NCBI GenBank assembly: GCA_028023455.1
Contig: JAQFVV010012477.1
Coordinates: 925,501-989,500, forward strand
From: Epiperipatus broadwayi
Lineage: Eukaryota; Onychophora; Udeonychophora; Euonychophora; Peripatidae
Direction: 5' to 3'
DNA: 64,000 nt
In this document: piece after piece, positions 48,310 through 61,424 of the stretch
Layout: every line of letters starts with the position of its first letter
Numbering within the stretch: position 1 is the stretch's first letter
The notes under the pieces: model-generated
The model's input: only the letters and a program-made list of their open reading frames with translations
The model's database searches: none
Told to the model about the DNA's origin: nothing
Translations under genes and position numbers: made by a program

Positions 48310-51300
48310 TTAACAATGCATCGGTAAAGGAGTTATAAGATAAAAGTATATTATCTATTCAGGGCCAAAATAAATTTTAAACTTTAAAATCAGTTTCTTA
48401 TCATATTTAGTCCTGATAATTAGCAAATCACAAATATAGGACTAATACATTTACAAGGTTTTTTCCACATCTAAGCTGACAAATAATATTTTTAGAGGTA
48501 AGATAGAATTTTTCAATAACTTGATTTACAGCACTAAAAATACTAGTTAAAATCATGATAAAAGCTTGAAAATACTTTATTAACTGCACTAATACTACTC
48601 ACAATATCAATATTCAATAATCATAAAGTAAGGCAAAGTAAAAGTATGATGGCATTGCCCATAGGGCACATCTACTTTTGAGGGCTAGAAAAGGATCTAG
48701 AGCTTTATCACTACACCAGGGAAATAATAAGAATGTACATCAGGAACAAAATACTAAATGTGAATTGCCTTAAAAATAGAGAGCTTTAAGTGAATTCTCT
48801 AAAATATATGCTATGAGCATATAAAGTGCTAGAAGGACAACAAATAACAAGAGAGAAAGTCCAATGCTTTCATCTCTTCTGAAAAATAAACTACAAAATT
48901 TAATGATGGTGATTAACTATTATCCATAAAATATACTGGCAAGAAAAAGCACTCCTAAATATGAAGGAATTCATTCTACTATCTATAACAAAATACTATA
49001 ATAGCTATCCAATGTGAAATATGATAAACAACAATTAATGAACACCATATATGATTCTATTAATATTGGATAATAAATCGTAAATAAATCATAGAAATAT
49101 GCATATGCCCATGCAGATTACAATAACATAATACATCTTCATAAATAAACTATTAATGTTTTTAACGAGAGGCACATACTATTTCAAAATATGTTCATAG
49201 GATAAAACACTATTATGAAAACTTTAACCTTTAATTTTTCAAAATATATAGCATATAACATAAAAAATAATGCATGCACATCATAACATATAAAATCATA
49301 AAATAAATTTAACCTTTTTACCATAAAATCAATTACATTAAATAATAATGTTCTTCAGCTTCACGTTTGACCAATTCTCTATTACTTGAAAATGAAGAAG
49401 ACTGTTGGCAGTAGCATTTTGTGTACAAGATACTATTAAAATACTATAATTTATAATATATTTAGAAAATGTATCATGTGGTTCTTTGGATATCCTGGGT
49501 AAATTTATTTCATTCTATTATCAAGTATATGATGAGTTAATGGCCATTCATTCAATTTATTCATAAATTTGAAGTCTAATAAATATTCAAATTACTGCAG
49601 TAAATATATCACAAATCCTTAATTTGTGTTTATTAAATTAAATTAAACCTTTGCACAAAATATTTTAAATTTATATTAGCAATATCTTATAGGACAATAA
49701 AGCACTTCAATTATTATTATTTATTAATATTGTTGAACCTCTGCAGGAAAAATGTTTGATTCAACTATTATCATTGAAAACCCAGCAGTTTTCCTAACAA
49801 TGCAGAGTGAAGAAATCATTTATGAGTTCAAACACTTGTGCAAATTTTATAAATTATTAAATTATAAAAAAGTTAATTTAATTCATTAATTGGAATGTCA
49901 TTATAGCAGATAAACTTTGATATTTTTATTTATTAAGTAAAACATTTTAAAATTCACATACTTGATTAATTAAACAATTCATAATGAATTACATTTTATC
50001 ACTCCACCTGAAGAGAAATTATTTATTTTCTTTTTCAGAGAAGGAAAATGAAAATCATTACAATAATTAAAAAAATAACTTCCAGCTGCCTTTTTTTCAA
50101 ATAATATTAAATAGCATCTTTTGAAATAATGATTCATCACAAGTAAATTATTATTGAAATATAAATTATTTTAGCCAATTATTTTTCTTTTGCATAATTA
50201 ATTATTATTGAACATCTAACAATATTTGCAATATCACTTTAAAATTCTTATTACAATTAATGTCTTTATTCCCCGTAAATTTATTCTAAATAATATATTG
50301 ACTTAGGAATGTTATAAAGAAAATAGTAAGAAATTATTAGCATTTTTTGTAATGTTCTTGCCAATAATAGCCTTAGATATTTTTTGATAATTTTAATAAT
50401 AGAATAGACGTTCAGTTTATTTCTACAATTGATCATTTTTCTCCAGTCATGGCAACAGCAATAACAATATTTTTTTATGTTTTTCATTATAGCATATTAA
50501 AAAAATCATATTCTAAATACTGTCATATCATCATTTCATTGGAAGCTACAGAGACTTCAGTTCCTTTGATGTTTCTGTTCAAACTATTGTGCCCAAATAT
50601 AAGTTTATCCTAACATACTGAATTAATAAAAACATAATTTTTTTAAAAAAATTACCCTTGTAATTTTAGTAGAGTTTAAAATTGAAGTGTTACAGGCAAA
50701 ATTTAATTGATTGAGAACTTTGAGAAAATGTACAGAGAATGAAAATGAACTGGACGGATGTCAACTATTTGTCTCATCTTATTTATACTATTGGTCATAT
50801 GATCATTTTAGCAGACTGCTTATTTATCTTCAAACTTAACAGTATCTCCTCTGATTAGTATGAATTGATTTATCTATTACCAAGGAAGGTGTTAATCAAA
50901 AATTAATTAATTAAAATTTTATATTTACAACAGATCAATTTTTATCTAGACATTTAAAATTAATTAAAACACTTACTGGCTGAATATTAAAAAAATAAAA
51001 AATATAAATGACCAGGATAAAACTAAAAATATGACATAATTCAAAATTTACATTATCTTTAACTAATGAATATTTTAAACAATTTAATAAATTTATTTAT
51101 TACATTTTTAAATTTAGACAAATATCTCAGATTAGGTTTTAAAATAAAATTATTTTTAAAAAATATTTAAACTAAGTAACATTATATAAATATAATATTT
51201 ACCCATTTATTCAATATTTATTTATTAAACTAATAAAACTTTATAATTTAATTGCCAACATTATTAAACTCATTTTTAGTTAAAGTAGTTATAAATATTT

Positions 51301-51355
51301 AATTAGAATATTCTGTTTTACATTTAAATAACTTTAAATATTATAGCTACTTACA
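48310..51355. other. AT-rich DNA, no gene recognised
   Basis: A slightly less AT-rich part at about 48650-49000 shows no similarity I can name. No long open frames. Confidence 0.45.
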
Positions 51356-51359
51356 TGAT

Positions 51360-51487
51360 AATGGTAAACAATCCAAAAAGTCAACCTAGTGTGACTATAC
51401 ATAATGTATAATCAACTTTTCTCTTAAGTAGAAAAAGCAAATAGATCAGGATGAATCGCATAGGTAAGCATATAAAATTTCTACTAA
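51360..51487 (+). repeat. PLE 3' untranslated region fragment
   Basis: AAAGTCAACCTAGTGTGACT, ACATAATGTATA and AAGCATATAAAATTTCTACT match, in order, the stretch between the PLE endonuclease and the tRNA-like unit at 34.75-34.88 kb (minus strand). The upstream coding part is missing. Confidence 0.65.
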
Positions 51488-51815
51488 CTGTTGCCTTGGC
51501 AGGTTGGCTCAGTTGGATAGAGTGCTACCTTAGAGTTCAATAATCAAGAATCTAAGGGTAGAAGATTTAATTCCCATGCTAGTACTATCACTGATCAGGC
51601 CAGAAACACCTAAAGAAGATGGTATAATAATGCCTTTTGAAACATAGTGCATATACTAACTATGTGTTATTACTAACAGTTGAATGTATTTGAAATATTC
51701 AAATTAAGTTTCATTTTTCTAAAGAAATCCAATACTCGTATTAGATGATGGAAGTAGACCAATATAAAAATACAACTAAAACACCATCATCACAACCCCA
51801 AAAACACATTGTTCT
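51488..51815 (+). repeat. tRNA-derived SINE-like unit joined to a PLE 3' region
   Basis: This is the best-preserved tRNA-like head: A box TGGCTCAGTTGGATAGAGTG, a degenerate B box (AGATTTAATTCCC), then the tail through TTAGATGATGGAAGTAGACC and an A-rich end with CCATCATCACAA. Confidence 0.78.
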
Positions 51816-51819
51816 ATTA

Positions 51820-54800
51820 GCTTTATGAATATTATACTATTCAATTACAACTCATTTAAGGTGAACTCTGAATTGCAAACAAACAAAAGGTCTATATTTA
51901 AATATGGTTTGCACAGTGTGTTATATCCAATGATTGAGAGAAGTAGAACAAAACAGTGAATATGAATGATCATTATGCTCTGGATTTATAAATTATAAAA
52001 GAGCATATAATTTTTGGTAAAAAAAAATAATCATGATTAAACCATTAGACAATGAAGATGTAAAAAGTATTTTGTGGCTTAAATGGGAAACTAAAATAAA
52101 AAAAAAGTTATAGTTGCATAAGTCATCTGCATATTGAAAATATTGTGGTTATTGTTGCAATTTTTTTTTTTTTTACAATCGTTTTGTTGCAATTATTTTT
52201 TAAAGATTCAGAAAATGTTACAAAAAGTCTCATATGAATGTTTAAAATATTTCTAAAAATGAATACTAAAAAATATAAAGAAATAGTTGAATTTTTTTTC
52301 TTAGAAGAAAAAATCAACAATTAAAGAAACGTAACTTAGTAAATAATATTAAAACGAAATATTCCTATACATTAATGACTGAAAGTTATGAACCTTTGAC
52401 TTAGATACATGTCAGAATCAATAATGCATTATCATTAAGTCAGTGAATAAAGTACAGACATATATACGTTGGGTGTAGCAAGAAAGGATTGAAATGAAAT
52501 ATTTGGTTGACAGAAAAATCTTGAACATCACTGGAAATATTAATAAACAGAAATAGAAGGGATATCAACAAAAATAATGAACAATTGAAATTTTAGATTC
52601 GATTCCTATGTGTTTTAAAAGATAGAGAAATATGATATATGAGGAGATGAATTTTGAAATAAAGAAATTTGTTAGTGTAATTTGCATAAGTTAAATTGTG
52701 GACTTGAGAAACTAGATTAAAATTGAACATTATCCTATAATAGAATGACAATATATAATAGATGCACTTAAACAATGTGTCTCAATGAAATAATCATTTC
52801 ATGTTATAGATATTTATTTTAGTCATTTTTAATAGAATGATTTTTGATAAAAGTGCAACATATTTTTAATTTTCTATTTTGAAGTTATTTTCTAATTACA
52901 ATGGCTAAAAAAATCTATGACAATATAAGAATTAATTCTTTATTTTATTGAGATGCATTATAGTAGTGAAAATGAGAATAAACTGTTATCATATATTTAT
53001 ATTGTAATAATAAAAAATAGATTTTAATTAACAGGCATTTTATTTGTATTACATATACACATGTATTCATTCTATAGACAATATTAACCTGTTGATGGTA
53101 AAATTCCAAATGTATATTTATTCATATTAATGCAGCGCTGCAAAGTTGTGTTGTAAACGGTTGTTTTCTCTATTAAATGACTTGGGATCTTATTTCACAT
53201 CTCTCTTTTTATTTTTTGTATTTATTCACCCAGCTATGATGTAAAAAATTTTTCATGTAAACTTTCATTTCAAGAAATATTTTTAAATTGAAAGTTATAT
53301 AAAAAAAACATCCATATTTGTTCATATATATATATATTACTAGGCTAAAAAGTAGTTATTAGTAACATTGAATAATAAAATATGATTAGGACAGCACACT
53401 TGTAGATTAAAACATATATATTATAACCTACACTCCCAACACCGCTCATATACATTACATGAGCGAAATGCCCAGGCGCCAGTTCTATTAATGAATAAAA
53501 CAATATAACAACATATATAATACTAAATTATTACTGAGACTCTATATTTAAGTTTATGTTTGGCTCAACTCAGTTGGGAGGCTATAGGCAGTTCATAAGA
53601 TATATGATAATAAATGAATAAAAGAAGAAATATTACAAAACATTTAATATAATGTAAATTCCTTTGTTAATTAATTGTATGATAAAGAATCATAATGTTT
53701 ATTTGGTATAGTCTTTTAAGATATACTTTAAACTTAATTTCTTTCTTCATCCAAGTATAACATATATCAGCTTGCTATAATTATATTCTTAAACAATTCT
53801 ATGACTTGGCATATCATAATCTAAACATCTACTCTAATGCCAATCAAGAAATAAACATTAAGATCTCAGGGAATTTTAACAAACACAGTTGAATTAAATA
53901 AACTACATTGGCCCATAAATTATAATTCTAAAGTATGATAAAAAATGTAATGAACAAATTGACTAAATATTTTACTGTGTTTCAATTATAAGATAATGAC
54001 AGATACAGAGTATTTTAATCTCATATCATCATCTAACAAATATACTGACCTGGCAACCTTTCTAATATGTTTATCCAGTGGCAAATGTTCCCTATAATGT
54101 TTGGATTAAGAAAGACAATATTGTCATACACCATCAGATTTAGTATTATAACTCTAAAATAATATATCTATTTTGTAATAGATTTATGAAATGTGGAGAT
54201 GTGGAAATGGAAATATGAATGTACACAAGAATAACTCAAGACACAGTTTTTAAGATTTTAAATAACTAAATCAAATCATTTATTACAATAAAATAAACTT
54301 GGTTTAACATGATATTTACAAACTTTAAGCATCAGTTCGGGATTATCCCTACTATCAAAGCAAATTAATAACAAAACTTAAATATCCTGACTTCGAACAC
54401 ATGCTTTGCCTACATGTTTCATCTACATGACAATAAATAAATAACATGTTATATTATTAGCACAAAAAAAATACTTTTGAGAGGATATTACTCTTGATTA
54501 ACAAAATAAATCAAATTAATTATATTTGGCTCTCAACAAAGCAACTTTCTCTAATTGACTAAATAATCACTTTCAATTACGTATATCTTTCATGCGTAGC
54601 AATAAAATCATGTTTATTCTGATGATTTGATGATTTATAACCTTTATTTAAATAAATACACTGTATTTTAAAATATTTATTTCCCGTTTTAATCTCATTA
54701 CTTTATACTTTATATTTAAATGAATGTAATGTATTTAAAAAAAGCAAAACATTTATTTCTCATTTTGATTTCAATAATTCTATACTTTATATATGCAATA

Positions 54801-57800
54801 TTATTTATATTACGCATGTGTGTGCATGTTCAAGCAGCAATAATATAAAACCATCTTTTCTATAAACTCTCCATTCATTAAGAAAATATCATACAATTAT
54901 TTTATTTTGGACAATGTCGTAATTCATCAATAAAATAAGACACTAATACTACATCAAGATTTACTTTAACAATTTATCTGGCTACTATTAATTAACACAT
55001 AGCTATATTTATATGATTATACATACTGTATGTTATAAGGAAAATCTACATGAGGAGCAGATAAACTCTTACTGAACACTTCTACAATAATTCATCTGAT
55101 TCTAAATATAATGCCGGTGGGGAACCTTTTTCCTCATCACCAGGCTCTAAGAAAACATCATTTCAAAATATCATTTAATCATACGCATATAATATCAACT
55201 AGGCTCTACTCATGGAAAATTATTAACATAGACTAAATAAGCAAAATCTTTTATCCCTACAGACATTATAACGCAATCAGATTTCTTTTTATTCTCATAG
55301 CTTTTCTAAATATCGAACATTATAAATACATGCTGGCAAATAAATACATACAGATAACATACCAATCCATTCAACTCAGGAGAATATGACAGCATCTGAA
55401 ATTTATACATAAAATAATTCACAAACTGAACTTTATCAAACAAATGTCATAGTTGTGAAAAACAGACACACACCCGCGAACAAAAATATATAAAATTAAC
55501 TCTAAATTACAGACTATGCAGGCAACACAGTAATTAAATATTGCATTAAGGTATAACTTTTAATTCAAAATAAACCTTAGGTTACTTTTAAAATTTAATA
55601 TTTATAATTATTACGAACAAACTTTCTTTCATATCTTGCAAACTATTTCTATTATACTTTCGTTAATTCTAAAAAAAAAAAAATTCTCACTTTGAGATAA
55701 TAAAGTATGCAATATAAATATAAACCTTTCTAATAATATATTTAAAAAAATATTTCTTTCTTTTACCTTTGTAAAAGAACAATAAGACATATTTGAACAC
55801 AATCAATTTTTACCAGCATATTCCTCATTTGGATACGCTTCAGAGATGGTCTTGAAGATCAAAATAACCCAAATTATAAATGAATATAATAATAAATAAG
55901 CCTATCTACCTATCATATACATTAATTATGACAAGCAATAAAAAAAATAAAGAAACAAAGGTTATTAGTTTTGTAACTTAAAAATAAAAGTTCACTTGCA
56001 AAGCTCAGTTCCAGGTTTATGAAACAATATGGGACACATTCCAAACTGAATTTAAATTTAAAATAAACTGCTGCAGGGTAACCAAACAAATATAATCATG
56101 CTTAAATAGGACTCAGCATCTTCAATGTTCATAACAAAGTTATTTAAGTTACTGTATCATACATAAGCAATCAATTTGTCTTCTATTATGAAGAGAATAT
56201 AATAAATTCTTAACTACTGTTGGACAGGAATTATCTCATTTATTCCATTGTAGTTTTAAATTGAATATGTAATTATTTTTAGTAGTTTCTTGAATAGCAT
56301 TTAACACTTTATAATTTATTATACGCCTGGTTTATTCTTAAATATTGTTCATTAAGATACCATGTTTCTTTAGTAATTCTTCAATTAATAATACTTTGTT
56401 TTATTTTCCATCTTTATCGAAGAGAACAAAAATTACCCGCATTTCTATCCTTCCATTCGATTTAAGCAAATACTTAATTTGAAGTAGCTCACATTTTATT
56501 TCCTTCATTTGAAATACGTATTATTTCCAGAAATACCAGACAAACAAATACTGTCATCTCTTTATGATGAATTTAAACATGGCATGATTTATCAAAATAT
56601 GCATATCCTTAAATTTATGTTTAATCCTCACAAAGCCATAACATGGAAAATAGTGAAAAATTAAAGTATATTCTGTAAAATAGTTCTGCATGTGTTTTCC
56701 AGATATATTAAAAGACATATGTTGGTTAGTGATACAACAATAATATTCATGCAATTAATTCTTATTTAAAATGACAATTAAGTGAAGTAATGTAGACTGG
56801 ACATTATTAACATACATTTTTAAAAGAGCAATAGTTAGGAAGAAGTTAATTCAGTATTTTTAAATCAAGGAGAGTAAAGTAAACTGATTACCTTTTTAAA
56901 ATTTAGAACTGCATTCTGAAATTAACTTGTCCCATAATAAATTTCTTGGGATTCTTTCGAAATTTTACCCCAAAGTCTTTTTAAAATCAATTTGATTTCA
57001 GCAACGGGTTTTTACTTTCACAAAAATGAGCCACTGTTTTTGGCTACAATTACATTACATAATAAGAAAATTTTCCACTGGAGATCTTTGTTAAATAGCT
57101 CTCTTTAGCAAAGCTCATTTCCTTCCACAAGGTTACTTTGACACTTTTCTTCTAGCTCAGCTAATTACATATTTAAAAAAAATCTTTAAAAAAAAAAAAA
57201 AATCACTTTGATTTTTAGAATTAAAATCAAGATAAAAGTAATAATAAAATAAATAGCTTTTACAAACTTGAAAAAAAATGAATATTAATTAACTATTAAA
57301 TAAAAATGATTAATAATTTATTTAATTTGTAAAATAATCTATTGGTTCAACTATCTATTAATCATTGGAAAGAAATATATAATTGTTAAATTATTTAAGA
57401 TAACTACTGTATTTTAAATGTTTTTTTATTGTGAATGTACTATTGTTTGCTGTTATTAAAGATGAAAATGAAATTAAAATGATGCAGAGTTATACATCCT
57501 TGCACATGTACTAAAAACTAAATATTAAACTATCTTAACTAAATATAATTGAAATGGCTATTAATTGTTGACAAAAGGATAAGTATTAATGAATAAAGAA
57601 TTATGAAACTATTCAACCAAATATTACACTAACATAAAATAACTTTGCATCTTTCTGACAAAATGTATCAATTCCATTAATAAACAACCCCTCTTCCTCA
57701 CATTAAATACCTCATTAACCACATTAATAATAATGAATACCTATCAAGTGGTCAATAAATCACATAAGCAACCCATATCTAAGCTTTAAACAATCTCCAG

Positions 57801-57930
57801 CAAAAAAATTTAAAATTCTAAGGCTATTTCATTTTTTTTAAATATAATATAACTATTCAGTGCAGATACAAAGTATCTTAAACCCTTGTGCCCATTCAGA
57901 TGGTTACAATATATATATATATATATAAAT
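51820..57930. other. AT-rich DNA, no gene recognised
   Basis: Features seen are an A run at 52100, a T run at 52160, a degenerate tandem repeat of roughly 90 bp at about 54640-54790 and short TA tracts. Open frames are short and low in complexity. Some 53.4-55.2 kb segments are less AT-rich, but I cannot assign them. Confidence 0.45.
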
Positions 57931-57932
57931 AT

Positions 57933-57964
57933 AAATGTTTTTGGTAGGACGCCATCTGTGGATA
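57933..57964 (+). repeat. Remnant of a retrozyme family B end
   Basis: TTTTTGGTAGGACGCCATCT followed by gtgga and then (TA)n matches the family B end at 60590-60615 and stops at nearly the same terminal position, next to a TA tract. Confidence 0.45.
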
Positions 57965-58017
57965 TATATATATATACAAACATTAAAAGCATAAAGCTAA
58001 ACTAGTCAATAAAATAA

Positions 58018-58224
58018 TCAAATTTACACCAAATTCGCAATTCAACCATACTAGATAAAAAAATAAACTCTAAAACACAACCAATCATTTCACTGCTTTA
58101 AGTAGACTTCTCTAGTATACAGAACTTTACACTTGAGGTCTTTTTGCAGCAGTGAAACCCTTGGTTTAATTTTAATTTATTTTTGACTTGTCTCATTGAG
58201 TTGTGAATTTGGTGTAATTTTGAT
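58018..58224. mobile_element. MITE-like element with 29-bp terminal inverted repeats
   Basis: The end at 58018-58046 (ATCAAATTTACACCAAATTC...) and the reverse complement of 58196-58224 agree at 26 of 29 positions. The inside is non-coding. TATA follows on the right; no clear target duplication. Confidence 0.6.
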
Positions 58225-58425
58225 ATATATATATATTAATTTACAATAATTCTAATACTTAAATAAATTAATATAATAGTAATAATCTATTATAATGCCA
58301 GAACCACAATTAATAGAGGGTTTAAGCATGAGAACTGTGGTATTGAAATTGTCATATATTATCTAATATATATATAATTAAAACAAGACACAAATTGTGT
58401 AACTTGCTTTTAAGCTTTTGCTAAA

Positions 58426-58716
58426 ATGTTCACTAGAGGGAGCTCACCATTAGCCCCAATGAAGCATTAATTTATAAGTGCTGAAAGTGAAAGAATTCAA
58501 AATCTCTATCGTAATGTCCCTATCTCCTGACCAATTATTTTTGAGCTTATGATCACCTCAGTGGAATCCTAGCTCTCCACTGAGGTGAGCCATAAGCTGA
58601 AAACAAATTGGTCTGGAGATAGGAACATTATGATAGAGATTTTGAATCCGTTCTCCTTTGGCATGTATAAATTAAAGCTTGATTGGAGCTAATGGTATTC
58701 TCCCTCTAATGAACAT
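58426..58716. mobile_element. 291-bp palindromic foldback element
   Basis: Arms of about 125 bp face each other: CACTAGAGGGAG..CACCATTAGC at the left and GCTAATGG..CTCCCTCTAATG at the right, with AATCTCTATC and GATAGAGATT inside. The tip is a second small palindrome, CACCTCAGTGGA and TCCACTGAGGTG. Non-coding. Confidence 0.8.
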
Positions 58717-58719
58717 ACA

Positions 58720-59565
58720 TACACACACACACACACATATATATATCAAAATAATTCACAACATATGAACTCTATACTTTAATAAATAATTGTTAAGTGA
58801 AAAAACATCAGACTGATCTCTCACTGTACATGTCTTTGTTTTTCTCAATCTTTGGTCATGGGTTCCAATCAGATATTTTGATACTTGTGTAGTAAAACTG
58901 ATATTAAACTTTGAATATATTTTCAATAAATTTTACTGACACTATTAAATAGTGCCATTTAGTACTGTAAATGTTTTTCAATGGAGATTATTTTGAATAA
59001 TTAAAAATCAGGCTGATATTATTTTTTATTGTTCAAAAGTATATAATATGCAATTCACGTCACAAATACGGTTAATTAATTTGTTTAATTATGTATATAG
59101 TTCTATGGTAGTGTTGAAGTATTTTGTGTATGTTGTAACAATATGAAATTTGCAATAGAGAATGGAATTACACTAATTAGACATCCATAAAATTTTATTG
59201 GTTTTAATTATCATAAAATGTGACCAGAAATTCAGTATTGGAAGTAAGTGATAAATATAACAATAACAACATTAATTATCATCAATTGTTAACAGTCATT
59301 TTTTCTGAATGGAATTAAGAAAGTTTACTATAAAATCTGAGGCTAATATTCATCTAGTCAATGCCAAACTTACCATGTAATATGCAAGCAACCATTAACG
59401 TTGTGTCTGCCTTAACATAATTAAATGATCTGAGACTAATTGTCATCTAGGCCACTGTTTGTCAAACGTTTTCTTTGCATAAACCACTTAGATTTTAAAA
59501 CAAACTCCATGGGCATCACTAACATATTTGAAATAAATTATCTGATTTTTTTATCTTTGACATTA
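58720..59565. other. AT-rich DNA, nothing recognised
   Basis: A (CA)n tract lies at about 58718-58736. No gene or repeat assigned. Confidence 0.45.
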
Positions 59566-59679
59566 TATATATATATATGACCAATAGATGGCGTTTTACC
59601 AAAACCACCAAAACAAGTGTAAAATTTGTTTACATAAATGATAAAAGAGTCAGAATTAATTATCTCTTTCATTTGCTCA

Positions 59680-59725
59680 CCCTCAGATCAGCTGATGTCA
59701 AGCTATTTGCTATCATCAGTGAAGG
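59680..59725 (-). ncRNA. Hammerhead motif B5 (A14 substituted)
   Basis: On the minus strand CCTTCA/TGAGGG forms stem I with one G-U pair. CTGATGA is intact, stem II is AGC/GCT and stem III is the palindrome ATCAGCTGAT. GAAA reads GACA, so A14 is lost. Confidence 0.6.
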
Positions 59726-60465
59726 ACAGATTTAAAAACTAGATCTAAACACTGACTCCAAGTGTTTATGCAAAATGTTTCTATCAGTTTGCAAGCGTGA
59801 ATTTTTCAGACTGGTAAAGTCTTCAAACTCAACCTAACAAGCCAGATATCTATATGGGTCTTATCTCAGTTCAGTTTCACAACATAGTCAAAATCTCTGC
59901 AATATATATATATATATATCATTGCAAGAAAACTTTAAAGGTACATTTATGAAAAACAAAAACAAGTTATTCACGTAACTTGCTATTACTTGTGAAGGAT
60001 AGAGTTAGAAACTAGATCTAAACACTGACTCCAAGTGTTTATGCAAAACATTTCTATCAGTTTGCAAGCAGAATTTTTCAGACCAGTAAAGTCTTCAAAC
60101 TCAGCCTAACAAGCCAGATATCTATATGGGTCTTTTGTCATTTATGTAAACAAATTTTACACTTGTTTCGGTGGTTTTGGTAAAACTATCATCTATTGAT
60201 CATAAATAACAAGTGATAGCAAGTTACGTGAATAACTTGTTTTTGTTTTTCATAAATGTACTTTAAAGTTTTCTTGTAATGATATATATTGCAGAGACTT
60301 TGACTATGTGGTGAAACTGAACTGAGATTAGACCCATATAGATATCTGGCTTGTTAGGCTGAGTTTGAAGATTTTACCGATCTGAAAAATTCATGCTTGC
60401 AAACTGATAGAAACGTTTTGCATAAACACTTGGAGTCAGTGTTTAGATCTAGTTTCTAACTCTAT

Positions 60466-60511
60466 CCTTCACTAATGATAGCAAATAGCTTGAAATCAGC
60501 TGATCTGAGGG
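60466..60511 (+). ncRNA. Hammerhead motif B6 (G5 substituted)
   Basis: CCTTCA (60466-60471) pairs with TGAGGG (60506-60511). The core is CTAATGA, with G5 replaced by A. GAAA at 60492-60495, stem III ATCAGCTGAT and cleavage-site C60505 are intact. Confidence 0.62.
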
Positions 60512-60727
60512 TGAGCAAATGAAAGGGATAGTTAATTCTGACTCTTTTGTCATTTATGTAAACAAATTTTGCACTTGTTTTGGTGGTTTTGGTAAAACGC
60601 CATCTATTGATCATAAATAACAAGTGATAGCAAGTTACGTGAATAACTTGTTTTTGTTTTTCATATATATATATATGTCATTATTATTATTACTATTTGC
60701 GGGATATTCTGTGTAGTTAAAAAACTA

Positions 60728-60773
60728 AATGCTGATGTTTCAGTACAATATCAAGTACCTTCCTCAGAGCGTT
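60728..60773 (-). ncRNA. Hammerhead-like motif C1 with minimal stem III
   Basis: On the minus strand AACGCT and AGCATT can form stem I (5 of 6 pairs). CTGAGGA is intact. Stem II is AGGTAC/GTACT with one bulged G. GAAACATC gives a stem III of only ACAT, then C17. PLE-linked hammerheads often have a GAAACGTC version of this segment; ACG to ACA fits CpG decay. It lies about 65 bp right of retrozyme locus 2 and is not part of family B. Confidence 0.5.
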
Positions 60774-60779
60774 CTCTTT

Positions 60780-61018
60780 CTCAAATTATGATAAGAATGT
60801 GCATGAGATTTAAAATCGTTTTTATTGTTTTCGTTCCCCTCATATATATATAATTTCTCACACATATTTAAAAATGGCATCTTGAGAAGGTTTATTTTTG
60901 TATGAAAATCGATTTCAGCATATCAAATTAAGTTGTATACACATTAGTTGTCTATTATTTTCAAGTTATGAAAAATTTGATTGATTAAGTGTGTATGTGT
61001 GTATATATATATATATAT
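60780..61018. other. No recognised feature
   Basis: AT-rich DNA with a (TA)n tract at 61002-61019. Confidence 0.5.
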
Positions 61019-61215
61019 TAAATGCAAGTATATTATTTATATTTTAAGCTAGATGTAATTAGAGAAGATTCTAACCCAGACTTTCAAGATCTTAAATCTT
61101 CCACTCCACCTTATACAACTGATACACTTGCCCACTTACATGTGATGTATGTATTTCATGCAGAACTAGCACTCATCACTTGGTCCAGATCATATACACT
61201 TATATATAATTAATT
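61019..61215 (-). repeat. Cephalopod-like SINE (minus)
   Basis: Blocks ATTAGAGAAGATTCTAACCC, ATACAACTGATACACTTGCC and CTAGCACTCATCACTTGGTC occur in the family order. The plus-strand open frame 61022-61213 is a by-product. Confidence 0.7.
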
Positions 61216-61424
61216 CTTGGTTTATATTATAATAACAAATACTTAACCATGAAAAGGCCTCAAACTTTTCATATATATAATGCAAACATATATATATAAA
61301 ACAAAATAAATGTCCGCTAATATCAATAATACAATAACAAAACTTAAATATATTGGAATATATTTAAATATATATATATATAATGTTTTCATGGTTATAT
61401 AATATAAATAAATTATTATTTTTG

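Larger units (their letters stand above)
59579..60664. mobile_element. Retrozyme-like hammerhead repeat array, family B, locus 2
   Basis: Minus-orientation copies (59579 to about 60130, one nearly full plus one partial) face plus-orientation copies (about 60131-60664). Both outer ends sit in (TA)n and match the ends of the 2.5-3.9 kb array (CCAATAGATGG at the left, GTTTTTCAT at the right). Hammerhead motifs remain at 59680-59725 and 60466-60511. A deletion near 59988 removed a third, leaving only its stem I half. Confidence 0.8.

Noticed and set aside
51488-51580. A functional tRNA gene
   Set aside because: A and B boxes are present, but the B box is degenerate, no cloverleaf with an acceptor stem forms, and the unit continues into a SINE tail.
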